From Fidelibacterota bacterium (GTDB lineage: Bacteria > Marinisomatota > Marinisomatia > SCGC-AAA003-L08 > TMED6): 31,689 bases of DNA. The stretch lies in contig JAAZYZ010000076.1 of NCBI GenBank assembly GCA_014239355.1, positions 1-31,689 of the forward strand. The letters are read 5' to 3'. The notes under the pieces were generated by a model. The model was not told the origin of the DNA, ran no database searches, and saw nothing but the letters and a program-made list of their open reading frames with translations. Both the position numbers and the translations under genes were made by a program. Each line of letters begins with the position of its first letter. The first letter of the stretch is position 1. This document shows, one piece after another, positions 6,103 through 14,357 of this stretch.

Positions 6103-6177
6103 TCGAGGTGGCAGGATTTGAACCTGCGACCCCCTGCTCCCAAAGCAGGTGCGCTAACCGGACTACGCTACACCTCG
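6103..6177 (-). tRNA. tRNA-Pro (anticodon TGG)
   Basis: The 75-nt cloverleaf is complete: a 7-bp acceptor stem (CGAGGTG/CACCTCG) with the C1-G72 pair typical of bacterial tRNA-Pro, discriminator A, D arm with GG in the loop, 5-bp anticodon stem CCTGC/GCAGG with loop TTTGGGA (anticodon at 6142-6140), and T arm GCAGG-TTCAAAT-CCTGC. CCA is not encoded. It is the anchor of the cassette array: its 3' half is repeated three times downstream, each copy starting at the first base of the anticodon stem, so insertions would restore a functional gene. Confidence 0.97.
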
Positions 6178-6285
6178 AATCTTATTCTCGGGTCCGTAAA
6201 TTAATCTCATTAGATGCTTTAAAGCAAATTAAATATTAATAAGTTCATTGTTTTTTATACAATCTTTATAGTTTAAATTTTAGCT

Positions 6286-7593
6286 ATGAAAGTTTTAACT
6301 AGATATGTCCTCAAAGAATTTATTAGATCATTTGTAATATCTATATCAATTATCTATGCAATATTATTAATACAATTAATGATTAAGTTGCTTGATAAGT
6401 TTTTAGGTAAGGGTTTTGATTCTTATTTTTTATTAAAATTATTATTTTATAATACAGCATGGATTATAGCAATGGCTATTCCTATGGCTGTTTTAGTTGC
6501 CTCTATTTTAACCTATGGAAAGCTATCATCAGATAATGAAGTTGTGGGATTTAAATCATCTGGTATTAGAATGTATGATATAATACAACCTTCATTATTT
6601 AGCGCAACTATAATAGCATGTATTACAATTTATTTTAGTTGCAATGTCTTGCCTAAAATGAATTATCAGGCACGAAAACTAAACCATGAGTTATCAAGAA
6701 AACGGCCTGATGTAGAATTTGAAGAAAATATTTATTCAGATTTGATTCCTAACCATATTGTAAAATTCAAAGAAAGAGATAAGACTAATAAATCTAAATT
6801 TTATGACATAATTATTCATCAAATTTATAATAATAGATTAACAAGGAGTGTGATTGCTGATTCTGTAATTATAAATAGTAATAATGAGAATATTATGTTT
6901 AATCTTTTTGATGGAACAATACATGAAAGAGTTGTAATAAATGAAGAATACAGGCAAATAAACTTTGAAAACTATAAATTGAAAGTTCCAATTGATAAAA
7001 CTAATAATAGGAAATTAAGATATGTTAGAGGAGATAGGGAATTAACTTTAAATATGTTAAATCATAATATTGATTCTTTAGAAAATAAAATTACATATTT
7101 GAAATACAAAATAAATAAAAGATTAGATTTATTTAACATTGATACATCAAATGTTAATTATACTGATTTAATACAATTAATAGAATCTAAAAATACTGAT
7201 TCATTATTAAAAATAATTAATAAAGACCAGAAAAAAATTTATAAAGTAAAGGCGCAAGCTAATAAAACAATTATATCAGGATATCTAAAAAATATTGGAA
7301 GAAGCGCTAACAAAATAAATAGAAATACAGTTGAAATGCACAAAAAATTTGCAATACCTATTGCTAGTATTATTTTTTTATTAATTGGAGCTCCTCTAGG
7401 CATAAAAATGCAAAGAGGCAATATGGCGGTAAGTATGTCAATTAGTTTAATGTTTTTTATACTATATTATATTTTAATAGTTGGTGGAGAACAGCTTGCA
7501 GACAAAAATTTATTTAATCCAATTTTATCTATGTGGTTACCCAATCTAATTGTGCTAGCATTTGGTCTATTAATTTTAAAAATAAAAAAATAA
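6286..7593 (+). CDS. LptF/LptG family lipopolysaccharide export permease
   Basis: The 435-aa YjgP/YjgQ-family inner-membrane protein is a subunit of the LptBFGC ABC exporter that moves LPS to the periplasmic bridge. The N-terminus MKVLTRYVLKEFIRSFV is typical of LptF/G (R-Y-x-x-x-E-x-x-x-x-F). TM segments are at about 15-35, 58-80 and 100-123, followed by a large periplasmic jellyroll-like domain (about 130-340) and three more TM segments at the C-terminus, including IPIASIIFLLIGAPLGIKMQR. The periplasmic part has an extra helical, Lys/Asn-rich stretch (about 255-345). It is directly followed by the nucleoside phosphorylase gene (stop and ATG adjacent). LptF and LptG cannot be told apart here; no second copy is nearby. 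Confidence 0.88.
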   Translation: MKVLTRYVLKEFIRSFVISISIIYAILLIQLMIKLLDKFLGKGFDSYFLLKLLFYNTAWIIAMAIPMAVLVASILTYGKLSSDNEVVGFKSSGIRMYDIIQPSLFSATIIACITIYFSCNVLPKMNYQARKLNHELSRKRPDVEFEENIYSDLIPNHIVKFKERDKTNKSKFYDIIIHQIYNNRLTRSVIADSVIINSNNENIMFNLFDGTIHERVVINEEYRQINFENYKLKVPIDKTNNRKLRYVRGDRELTLNMLNHNIDSLENKITYLKYKINKRLDLFNIDTSNVNYTDLIQLIESKNTDSLLKIINKDQKKIYKVKAQANKTIISGYLKNIGRSANKINRNTVEMHKKFAIPIASIIFLLIGAPLGIKMQRGNMAVSMSISLMFFILYYILIVGGEQLADKNLFNPILSMWLPNLIVLAFGLLILKIKK

Positions 7594-8853
7594 ATGTATA
7601 CTCTAATTAAAAATAAACAACATTCTCTAGAACACTCAGAACAAGAAATTGAATCTATAATTAATAGATTTACTAAAGATGAAATTCCTGATTATCAAAT
7701 GGCTGCTTGGTTAATGGCAGTATATTTAAATGGGATGAGTCCTACTGAAACAGCAAATTATACCAGTAGCCTAACTAACTCTGGTCAAAAAATAAGATTT
7801 GATGGCTTAAATGGGCCTATTATAGACAAACATTCTACAGGTGGAGTTGGTGATAAAATATCTTTAATACTTGGCCCAATACTAGCTGCATGTGGTTGTT
7901 ATGTGCCAATGATAGTTGGAAGAGGTTTGGGCCATACAGGTGGAACATTAGATAAATTAGAATCTATTAATGGATATAATGGGTTTTTAAGCGTAGATAA
8001 ATTTCAAAAAACTGTAATTAAAACAGGTGTGTCTATAATTGGACAAACAGATGAAATATGTCCTGCAGATAAAAAAATATACGCTCTAAGAGACCTAACA
8101 GGAACCATAGAATCAAACCCTCTAATTTGCGGAAGTATTTTAAGTAAAAAAATAGCTGAAGGTATAGATTACCTTGTTATGGATATTAAAATTGGAAATG
8201 GCGCGTTTATAAAAAATAAAAAAGAAGCTATTACTTTAGGAAAATATTTAAAACATGTTGGCGAAAAATTTAATGTTAAAATAAAATATTTAATTACTGA
8301 TATGAATCAACCTCTTGGAAATTATTCTGGATTATTGTGTGAAGTAATTGAGTCTATAGAAACACTAAAAGGAAATGGACCTAATGACATTTTAGAGATT
8401 ATTTATCATCTAGGCGAGAATTGTTTAAAATTAGCAGGCATAAAAAATGGAAGAAGACAAATTGAAACAGTATTAAACAATGGAAAAGCTTATGAAAAAT
8501 TTGAACATATGATCTTAAATCATGGGGGAGAAATAGAATCAATTAAATTAAACCCAATAATAACAAAAATAATTAAAGCAGACAAAGAAGGATATCTGAA
8601 TTTTTTCAATACAAAAGGCTTGGGAATGTCAATCATAGAATTGGGTGGTGGAAGAAAAAAAATTGAAGATACAGTTGATCCTAATGCCGGCTTTAAATTG
8701 ATTAAAAAACATGGAGACTATGTAAAAGAAAATGACATAATTGCTGAAATATTTTGCTCAGATTTAAATAAAATTGAATTTGGATATACTATGTTTAAAA
8801 AATCAATTCAAATTATAAATCAATTGCCTAATCAATATAAATTAATATATTAA
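7594..8853 (+). CDS. Pyrimidine-nucleoside (thymidine) phosphorylase
   Basis: The 419-aa enzyme cleaves thymidine/uridine with phosphate to the base and (deoxy)ribose-1-phosphate. The signature is complete: KHSTGGVGDK (residues 79-88) binding phosphate, then MIVGRGLGHTGGTLDKLESI. YALRDLTGTIES and SKKIAEGIDYLVMDIKIGNGAF follow, and the C-terminal alpha/beta domain includes LGGGRKKIEDTVDPNAG. Length matches DeoA/Pdp. The ATG follows the preceding stop without a gap, so it is translated with the permease gene. DeoA and Pdp specificity cannot be separated by eye. Confidence 0.92.
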   Translation: MYTLIKNKQHSLEHSEQEIESIINRFTKDEIPDYQMAAWLMAVYLNGMSPTETANYTSSLTNSGQKIRFDGLNGPIIDKHSTGGVGDKISLILGPILAACGCYVPMIVGRGLGHTGGTLDKLESINGYNGFLSVDKFQKTVIKTGVSIIGQTDEICPADKKIYALRDLTGTIESNPLICGSILSKKIAEGIDYLVMDIKIGNGAFIKNKKEAITLGKYLKHVGEKFNVKIKYLITDMNQPLGNYSGLLCEVIESIETLKGNGPNDILEIIYHLGENCLKLAGIKNGRRQIETVLNNGKAYEKFEHMILNHGGEIESIKLNPIITKIIKADKEGYLNFFNTKGLGMSIIELGGGRKKIEDTVDPNAGFKLIKKHGDYVKENDIIAEIFCSDLNKIEFGYTMFKKSIQIINQLPNQYKLIY

Positions 8854-8855
8854 AT

Positions 8856-9371
8856 ATGCGCTCAAAACTAATTATATCAGCAAATGGTCCTGATAAAAAA
8901 GGTATTGTTTCCGAAATGTCATCTATAATTGGTAAACATAATGCTAATATTGAAACTAGTAAAATGATTCGACTAGAAAAAGAATTTGCTATGCTTATTC
9001 TAATTGATATCCAACATGAAAAAATAAAAATGTTAACTGAAGCTCTTAATCAAATTGATGATTTGTCTGTCAGCCTAATTAAAACTAAAACTAATCAAAA
9101 TATACTGTATGAAAATAAATTTCATCTTTATATAAATGGGGCAGATAATGAAGGGATTGTCTATGCTTTTTCTAAATTTTTATCAGAAATAAATATAAAT
9201 ATTGATGAAGTTAATACAAAAATAAAAAATGCTCCAATGTCTGCTACACCATTATTTATGATGGATTTAGTAATTGGTTCAAAATCAAAAATTAATAAAA
9301 AGGAATTAGATGATAAATTAAATAGTATTGCAGAAAAATTAGGAGTAGAAGTTACAATCAAAAAATTCTAA
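8856..9371 (+). CDS. Tandem ACT-domain protein (GcvR-like)
   Basis: The 171-aa protein contains two ACT modules. The first (about 3-75) starts with KLIISANGPDKKGIVSEMSS, the D-(R/K)-x-G-(I/L)-(V/L) turn that binds amino acids. The second (about 90-170) starts with FHLYINGADNEGIVYAFSKFL and has the matching turn. This is the layout of GcvR, the glycine cleavage regulator, and of stand-alone ACT-ACT proteins. A 2-nt gap follows the phosphorylase gene, making it the last gene of the operon. The ligand is probably an amino acid; a regulatory role is inferred from the family. The stop overlaps by 4 nt the stop of the convergent PBP gene, leaving no room for a terminator between them. Confidence 0.82.
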   Translation: MRSKLIISANGPDKKGIVSEMSSIIGKHNANIETSKMIRLEKEFAMLILIDIQHEKIKMLTEALNQIDDLSVSLIKTKTNQNILYENKFHLYINGADNEGIVYAFSKFLSEININIDEVNTKIKNAPMSATPLFMMDLVIGSKSKINKKELDDKLNSIAEKLGVEVTIKKF

Positions 9372-11932
9372 TTGCATTCAATCGGTTCAAAGTCTTTTAA
9401 AAAAAATTCACTATAACTCTCACGACAATATTTATTTGCTTTACAAATTTCAGCATCATTATCTTTGCAAACTTTTATTTTAGATACTCCTTCAGGAATA
9501 TAATTCCAAGAATCATTGTAAGGATCTAATTCATATCTATTGCCTGACAAATAATAATCACCAATATTATATATTTTATTCATTGTTTTTGCGAAAATTG
9601 GTAAAGCAGTTGAGGAACCATACGAATTCTTACCTAATCTAATTCTTTTATCATCCATACCAATCCATACTCCCATAGAAATTTCAGGAGTAAACCCTAC
9701 AAACCATGCATCAGTTTGTTTATTTGTAGTACCTGTTTTACCAGCACAAGGTATGGTAATTTTAGAAGAATTAATTTCTTTTTGATTATATCTGCTGAAT
9801 TTACCATTTTTATCAAAATCTTTATAATCAAAACCAAAATCATACTTTGTTCTTAAAGCATGGCCTGTACCTCTACCATAAACATAGTCTCCATCATTAT
9901 ACTTTCCATTTTCATTCTGATCATAAAATTTAAATTTATACTCATCAACAATATCTCTCATCATATCTAATAATATATATGAAGAAGCTTCCGACTCAAC
10001 TACTTCTGGCTGAGGTAAAAAACTTTTTATTAATTTCCCATCTTTATCCATTATTTGATTAATAATCATTGGCTCTAAATAAGTTCCTGAATTAGCAATT
10101 GCTGAATAAGCTGAAGTTATTTCAATTGGTTTTACTTCAGAAGAACCTAATGTAATTGAAGGAACAGGTTTAATTGGAGTAGTTAAATTAAATTTATAAG
10201 CTGTTTTTTGAATAGCATTTGGTGTAATTTCTAAGTCATTCATAATTCTTACAGAAATTAAATTAACTGAACCATATAATCCCTGTCTTAAAGTATAAAT
10301 ACCACCTACCTCATTATTCCAATTTTCAGGAATCCAATAACCAATTTTATCTTTAATTGTTACATTTTGATTTATCAATTTTGTAGATGGAGAATAGCCT
10401 GAATTAATAGCTGACAAGTATACAAATGGCTTGAAGGTAGAACCTGGTTGTCTAGTTGCTAAAATAGCACGATTAAAATAATCATGATATTCATCTTCTT
10501 GTCTTCCACCTACCATACCTAGAACTGAACCTGTTTTAATGTCAAAAATTACAGCTGCACCTTGGACAAGAAGCTTACTTCTTAAATCATTAGGAATAAT
10601 TTCTTGATTCTTAATAATATTTTTAATATTTGAAAAACATGTTTGACGTAGACTATCCCTCATAAAATTACGCTGTTTTTTTAAGAGGGAGAGTTTGTTA
10701 GCAGTCCCTTCCTCAAGTAATTGATTATTTAATTGATTATCTGAATCATTAGATAAAGTATATATTTGTCTATTTAAATTCATATATAATGAATCATTAA
10801 AAATATTAATCTTATCAGATTCCATAGATGAACATATATTTTTCAATCTATCATTATATGCATCTTCTTTATTTAAAATAGTATTATTGAAATTTTTCTG
10901 TAAACCATCGTCTTCTGATAACATTACTTCATCAAAAGAATCCTCTAATGCATTTTGAATACGACTATCGATGGTAGTATGTATAACTAATCCACCATTT
11001 TTATAATTAGTATTATTCAATTTTTTTAATTCTTTTTCAACATACTGAACATAATAAGGCGTAAACTTTCTTTTATCTAAAAATGCTTCTTCTGGTAAAG
11101 GTTGTAATTGAGCTAATTCATAATCAGCTTTAGTTATAAATTTTTCTTCATACATTTTTTTAAGTACTCTATCACGATAATTAATAGCATTTTTAGGATG
11201 CCTAAAAGGAACTCTATTATTTGGTGAAGGTAGAATAGCAATCAATAAACTGCTTTCATGTAATTCTAATTCGCTTATATCTTTTCCGAAAATCATTTTT
11301 GATGCTTTTTGAATGCCCCACATAGGTCTAGATTTAATATTGCCAAAATATACAGAATTAAGATACATCTCTAAAATTTCATTTTTTGTATATACCTGCT
11401 CTATTTTAACAGCTAGTATAATCTCTTTAATTTTTCTTGTTATTGTTTTTTCACGACCAATATCTTGTAATTTATTATCATAAAGATTTCTTGCAAGCTG
11501 CATTGTGATTGTACTACCACCCTGTGCTCTAGCATTTGTTAAAACATTAATTGTTAAGGATCTAAGAATAGATGGAATGTGAATACCATAGTGATTTAAA
11601 AAGTTTCTATCTTCATTAGCTATCAAAGCATGAATAACATGAATTGGAATATACTTTATATCTACAACTTCTCTATTTGAATCAAAATCATAAAATTCAT
11701 ATAATACTTTATTATCGGAAGAAATAATTTTTGAAAGTTGTTTAGGCTTATATTCCTTAAGTAAATCAACTGAAGGCAATCCATAAAACATACTATTATG
11801 ATTAATTTTATTAGAATCAATTGAATAACTAATCTGAAAATATTTAAGAAGTAGGATTATAAATATAAGCGCAAAGAAAGAAAATGAATAAATAAAGAGT
11901 TTGAAATATTTATTATTTTTTGTTTTTATCAT
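9368..11932 (-). CDS. Class A penicillin-binding protein 1 (bifunctional transglycosylase/transpeptidase)
   Basis: The 854-aa protein has an N-terminal cytoplasmic Lys-rich segment and a TM helix (about 11-33). The glycosyltransferase domain follows with ANEDRNFLNHYGIH (catalytic E107) and AQGGSTITMQLARNLY, then a transpeptidase domain with STFK (nucleophile S498), SVN and KTGTT (732-734). It polymerises and cross-links peptidoglycan in the periplasm. Between the two domains there is a helical Asn/Asp-rich insert (about 330-450). Within the transpeptidase domain, two EF-hand-like loops (DQNENGKYNDGD near 670 and DFDKNGKFSRYN near 705) precede KTG. A Cys-rich C-terminal tail (CKDNDAEICKANKYC) is unusual for PBP1. 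The start overlaps the end of fumC by 20 nt. Confidence 0.93.
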   Translation of the reverse strand: MIKTKNNKYFKLFIYSFSFFALIFIILLLKYFQISYSIDSNKINHNSMFYGLPSVDLLKEYKPKQLSKIISSDNKVLYEFYDFDSNREVVDIKYIPIHVIHALIANEDRNFLNHYGIHIPSILRSLTINVLTNARAQGGSTITMQLARNLYDNKLQDIGREKTITRKIKEIILAVKIEQVYTKNEILEMYLNSVYFGNIKSRPMWGIQKASKMIFGKDISELELHESSLLIAILPSPNNRVPFRHPKNAINYRDRVLKKMYEEKFITKADYELAQLQPLPEEAFLDKRKFTPYYVQYVEKELKKLNNTNYKNGGLVIHTTIDSRIQNALEDSFDEVMLSEDDGLQKNFNNTILNKEDAYNDRLKNICSSMESDKINIFNDSLYMNLNRQIYTLSNDSDNQLNNQLLEEGTANKLSLLKKQRNFMRDSLRQTCFSNIKNIIKNQEIIPNDLRSKLLVQGAAVIFDIKTGSVLGMVGGRQEDEYHDYFNRAILATRQPGSTFKPFVYLSAINSGYSPSTKLINQNVTIKDKIGYWIPENWNNEVGGIYTLRQGLYGSVNLISVRIMNDLEITPNAIQKTAYKFNLTTPIKPVPSITLGSSEVKPIEITSAYSAIANSGTYLEPMIINQIMDKDGKLIKSFLPQPEVVESEASSYILLDMMRDIVDEYKFKFYDQNENGKYNDGDYVYGRGTGHALRTKYDFGFDYKDFDKNGKFSRYNQKEINSSKITIPCAGKTGTTNKQTDAWFVGFTPEISMGVWIGMDDKRIRLGKNSYGSSTALPIFAKTMNKIYNIGDYYLSGNRYELDPYNDSWNYIPEGVSKIKVCKDNDAEICKANKYCRESYSEFFLKDFEPIECN

Positions 11933-13310
11933 TAGGACTAATCATACTGTGAGGATCTAAAGTAATTTGTAATTCTTCTTTACTTAAAACATTTTCTTCT
12001 AAGCAAATTTCACGAACTGTTTTCCCTGTTTTATAAGCTTTTTTTGCAATTTTTGCTGCCTTATCATAGCCTATAATTGGAGCAAGAGTAGTACACATGG
12101 CTAAACTATCTTCAATATAACTCATACATTTTTTTTCATTAGCCTTTAAATCATCAAGTAGTTTTAATCTAAACATTTTTATACTATTAGATAAAATGTT
12201 GATTGATTCCAAAATATTAGAACCAATTAAAGGTAACATTAAATTTAATTCAAAAACACCACCCAAACCACCTAATGTAATAGCACTATCATAACCAATA
12301 ACTTGTGATGTAACCTGAATTAAAGATTCGCATATAACTGGATTTACTTTACCTGGCATGATTGATGAACCAGGTTGTACTGCAGGTAAAATTAATTCAC
12401 CTAAACCTGATCTAGGGCCTGAGCCTAACCATCTAATATCATTTGCAATTTTATAAAGAGACACTGATAAAGTTTTTAAAGAACCAGATAATTGAACGAT
12501 ACTATCTTGAGTAGCTTGAGCCTCAAAATGATTATCAGCTTCTCTAAAATCAAGATTTGTAATTTTTGATATTTCTTGAGCTATAAATTTACCAAAATCT
12601 TTATGTGTATTAATGCCTGTACCAACTGCTGTACCACCTTGTGCTAATTGATATAAAAATGGTAAATTACTTTCTATGCGTTTTATTGAATTATCAACCA
12701 TTTTAGTATAGCCTGAAAATTCTTGTCCTAATGTGATTGGAGTAGCATCTTGTAAATGTGTTCTTCCAATTTTAATTATATGGTCAAACTCTTTAGACTT
12801 TTTATCTAAAGTTTTCTTTAATTCATTTAATTCAGGTATTAATCTTTTTGTAATTTCCATGCTAGCTGCAATATGAATTGATGTCGGAATAACATCATTA
12901 CTAGATTGCCCAAAATTAACATGATCATTTGGATGAACTAATGATTTATCACCTCTGTCACCTTTTAAAATTTCGCAAGCACGATTAGCTATCACTTCAT
13001 TAGCATTCATATTAGATGAAGTTCCTGAACCAGTTTGATATATGTCTACTACAAACTGATCATCAAATTTACCTTGAATAACTTCATCTGAAGATTTAAC
13101 AATAGCATCTTTAACTTTTGAATCTAAAAAACTTAATTTATGATTTACAATTGCAGCAGACCTTTTAATCATTGCAATTGCAGCAATCATAGATCTAGGA
13201 ATTTTTGTAGAGCTAATTTGAAAGTTTTCAACAGCTCGTTGAGTTTGAGCTCCATAATAACTATCATCTGGAAGATTAACTTCTCCCATTGTGTCTTTTT
13301 CTATTCTCAT
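11913..13310 (-). CDS. fumC: Class II fumarate hydratase
   Basis: The 465-aa protein interconverts fumarate and L-malate in the TCA cycle. Conserved blocks of the fumarase/aspartase superfamily are all present: TGSGTSSNMNANEV (near 93-106), HPNDHVNFGQSSNDVIPT, GRTHLQDATPITLGQEFSGY, and the mobile-loop signature GSSIMPGKVNP near residue 315. GTAVGTGIN is typical of FumC; aspartase is less likely on this basis. AGGAG lies about 9 nt before the ATG. It is third in the order korA-korB-fumC-PBP, joining the KGOR step with the later part of the cycle in one transcript. Confidence 0.93.
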   Translation of the reverse strand: MRIEKDTMGEVNLPDDSYYGAQTQRAVENFQISSTKIPRSMIAAIAMIKRSAAIVNHKLSFLDSKVKDAIVKSSDEVIQGKFDDQFVVDIYQTGSGTSSNMNANEVIANRACEILKGDRGDKSLVHPNDHVNFGQSSNDVIPTSIHIAASMEITKRLIPELNELKKTLDKKSKEFDHIIKIGRTHLQDATPITLGQEFSGYTKMVDNSIKRIESNLPFLYQLAQGGTAVGTGINTHKDFGKFIAQEISKITNLDFREADNHFEAQATQDSIVQLSGSLKTLSVSLYKIANDIRWLGSGPRSGLGELILPAVQPGSSIMPGKVNPVICESLIQVTSQVIGYDSAITLGGLGGVFELNLMLPLIGSNILESINILSNSIKMFRLKLLDDLKANEKKCMSYIEDSLAMCTTLAPIIGYDKAAKIAKKAYKTGKTVREICLEENVLSKEELQITLDPHSMISPNDKNKK

Positions 13311-13341
13311 ATAAACATTCTCCTAAATGAGAAAATTGAAA

Positions 13342-14355
13342 TTAACTAATTTCCCAAGTGTTTTTTGTATAAATTAAATCTTTTAATTTTCCAGTACCTT
13401 TAGATTTTATTTGTCCATCAATTTGTTTTGTGAACAATTCATCATATGTAGGTTTAGATTCAACATAAAAAACTCCAAATGGAGTAGGTAATAATTCATC
13501 ATAAGTCATTTCACATATTAACATAGCTAAATTTTTATCATATTTATTATGAACTAATAAGTCATCTTTTGAATAATTATCTAAACTAACAACTTTAAGT
13601 TTAAACCCATCAAGTATTATACCTTTTGGTGCATCCCTAAAACCAAAAACCATTGGTTCATTATGAGTTAAATAAATTACATTATCTAATTTAGTATCTC
13701 TATTTGTCAAAATAGAAAAAGCTCCATCGTTGAATATATTACAGTTTTGATATACTTCAACAAATGATGAACCTTTATGTTCATGACTCTCTTTATAAAT
13801 TATACCTTGACCCTTGATGTCTTTATCAATTGAACGAGCTATAAAAGTAGCTCCAGCTCCTAGAGCTAAACTAGGGGGGTTGAATGGATAATCTAAGGAG
13901 CCTACCGGAGTAGATTTTGTTAGCTTTCCTAATTCTGATGTTGGTGAATATTGTCCTTTAGTTAATCCATATATTCTATTATTGAACATTAAAATATTTA
14001 TATCAACGTTTCTTCTTAAGATATGAATAAAATGATTACCACCAATACTCATTGCATCTCCATCACCTGTTATAAGCCAAACAGATAAGTTAGGGTTTGC
14101 TAATTTTGCTCCAGTTGCTACCGCTGGTGCTCTACCATGTATTGAGTGAAAACCATAAGTATTCATATAATATGGAAATCTACTTGAGCATCCTATACCC
14201 GAAACAACTAAAAAATCTTCTTTAGCTACACCTAAATCAGGAAATGTTTTTTGTACTGAATTTAAAATAGAATAATCACCACAACCTGGGCACCATTTAA
14301 TATCCTGATCAGAAACAAAATCTTTTTTGGTTAATTTATCTTTTAATTCAGGCAT
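13342..14355 (-). CDS. korB: 2-oxoacid:ferredoxin oxidoreductase, beta subunit (2-oxoglutarate type)
   Basis: The 337-aa thiamine-diphosphate subunit has WCPGCGDYSIL near the N-terminus, IGCSSRFPYYMNTYGFHSIHG, the TPP/Mg motif GDGDAMSIGGNH and NNRIYGLTKGQYSPTS. This pattern is that of KorB/2-oxoacid:acceptor oxidoreductase beta. With KorA it interconverts a 2-oxoacid (probably 2-oxoglutarate) and its acyl-CoA with ferredoxin in the cytoplasm. GAGGAAAG lies 6 nt before the ATG, inside the end of korA. Substrate assignment rests on the close match to KGOR-type blocks and the fumC neighbour; pyruvate or branched 2-oxoacids remain possible. Confidence 0.9.
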   Translation of the reverse strand: MPELKDKLTKKDFVSDQDIKWCPGCGDYSILNSVQKTFPDLGVAKEDFLVVSGIGCSSRFPYYMNTYGFHSIHGRAPAVATGAKLANPNLSVWLITGDGDAMSIGGNHFIHILRRNVDINILMFNNRIYGLTKGQYSPTSELGKLTKSTPVGSLDYPFNPPSLALGAGATFIARSIDKDIKGQGIIYKESHEHKGSSFVEVYQNCNIFNDGAFSILTNRDTKLDNVIYLTHNEPMVFGFRDAPKGIILDGFKLKVVSLDNYSKDDLLVHNKYDKNLAMLICEMTYDELLPTPFGVFYVESKPTYDELFTKQIDGQIKSKGTGKLKDLIYTKNTWEIS

Positions 14356-14357
14356 AA

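Larger units (their letters stand above)
3246..6149 (-). mobile_element. Candidate tRNA-bounded cassette: SDR, imine-reductase-like dehydrogenase, amidohydrolase
   Basis: A 2904-bp unit lies between copy C and the equivalent block of the intact tRNA. Its three genes are in the tRNA orientation and form one catabolic-looking operon. The SDR and amidohydrolase genes are visibly richer in G+C than the flanking core genes. The 76-bp stretch at 3246-3321 is non-coding and of different texture, possibly an element end. No integrase is present. Confidence 0.5.
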
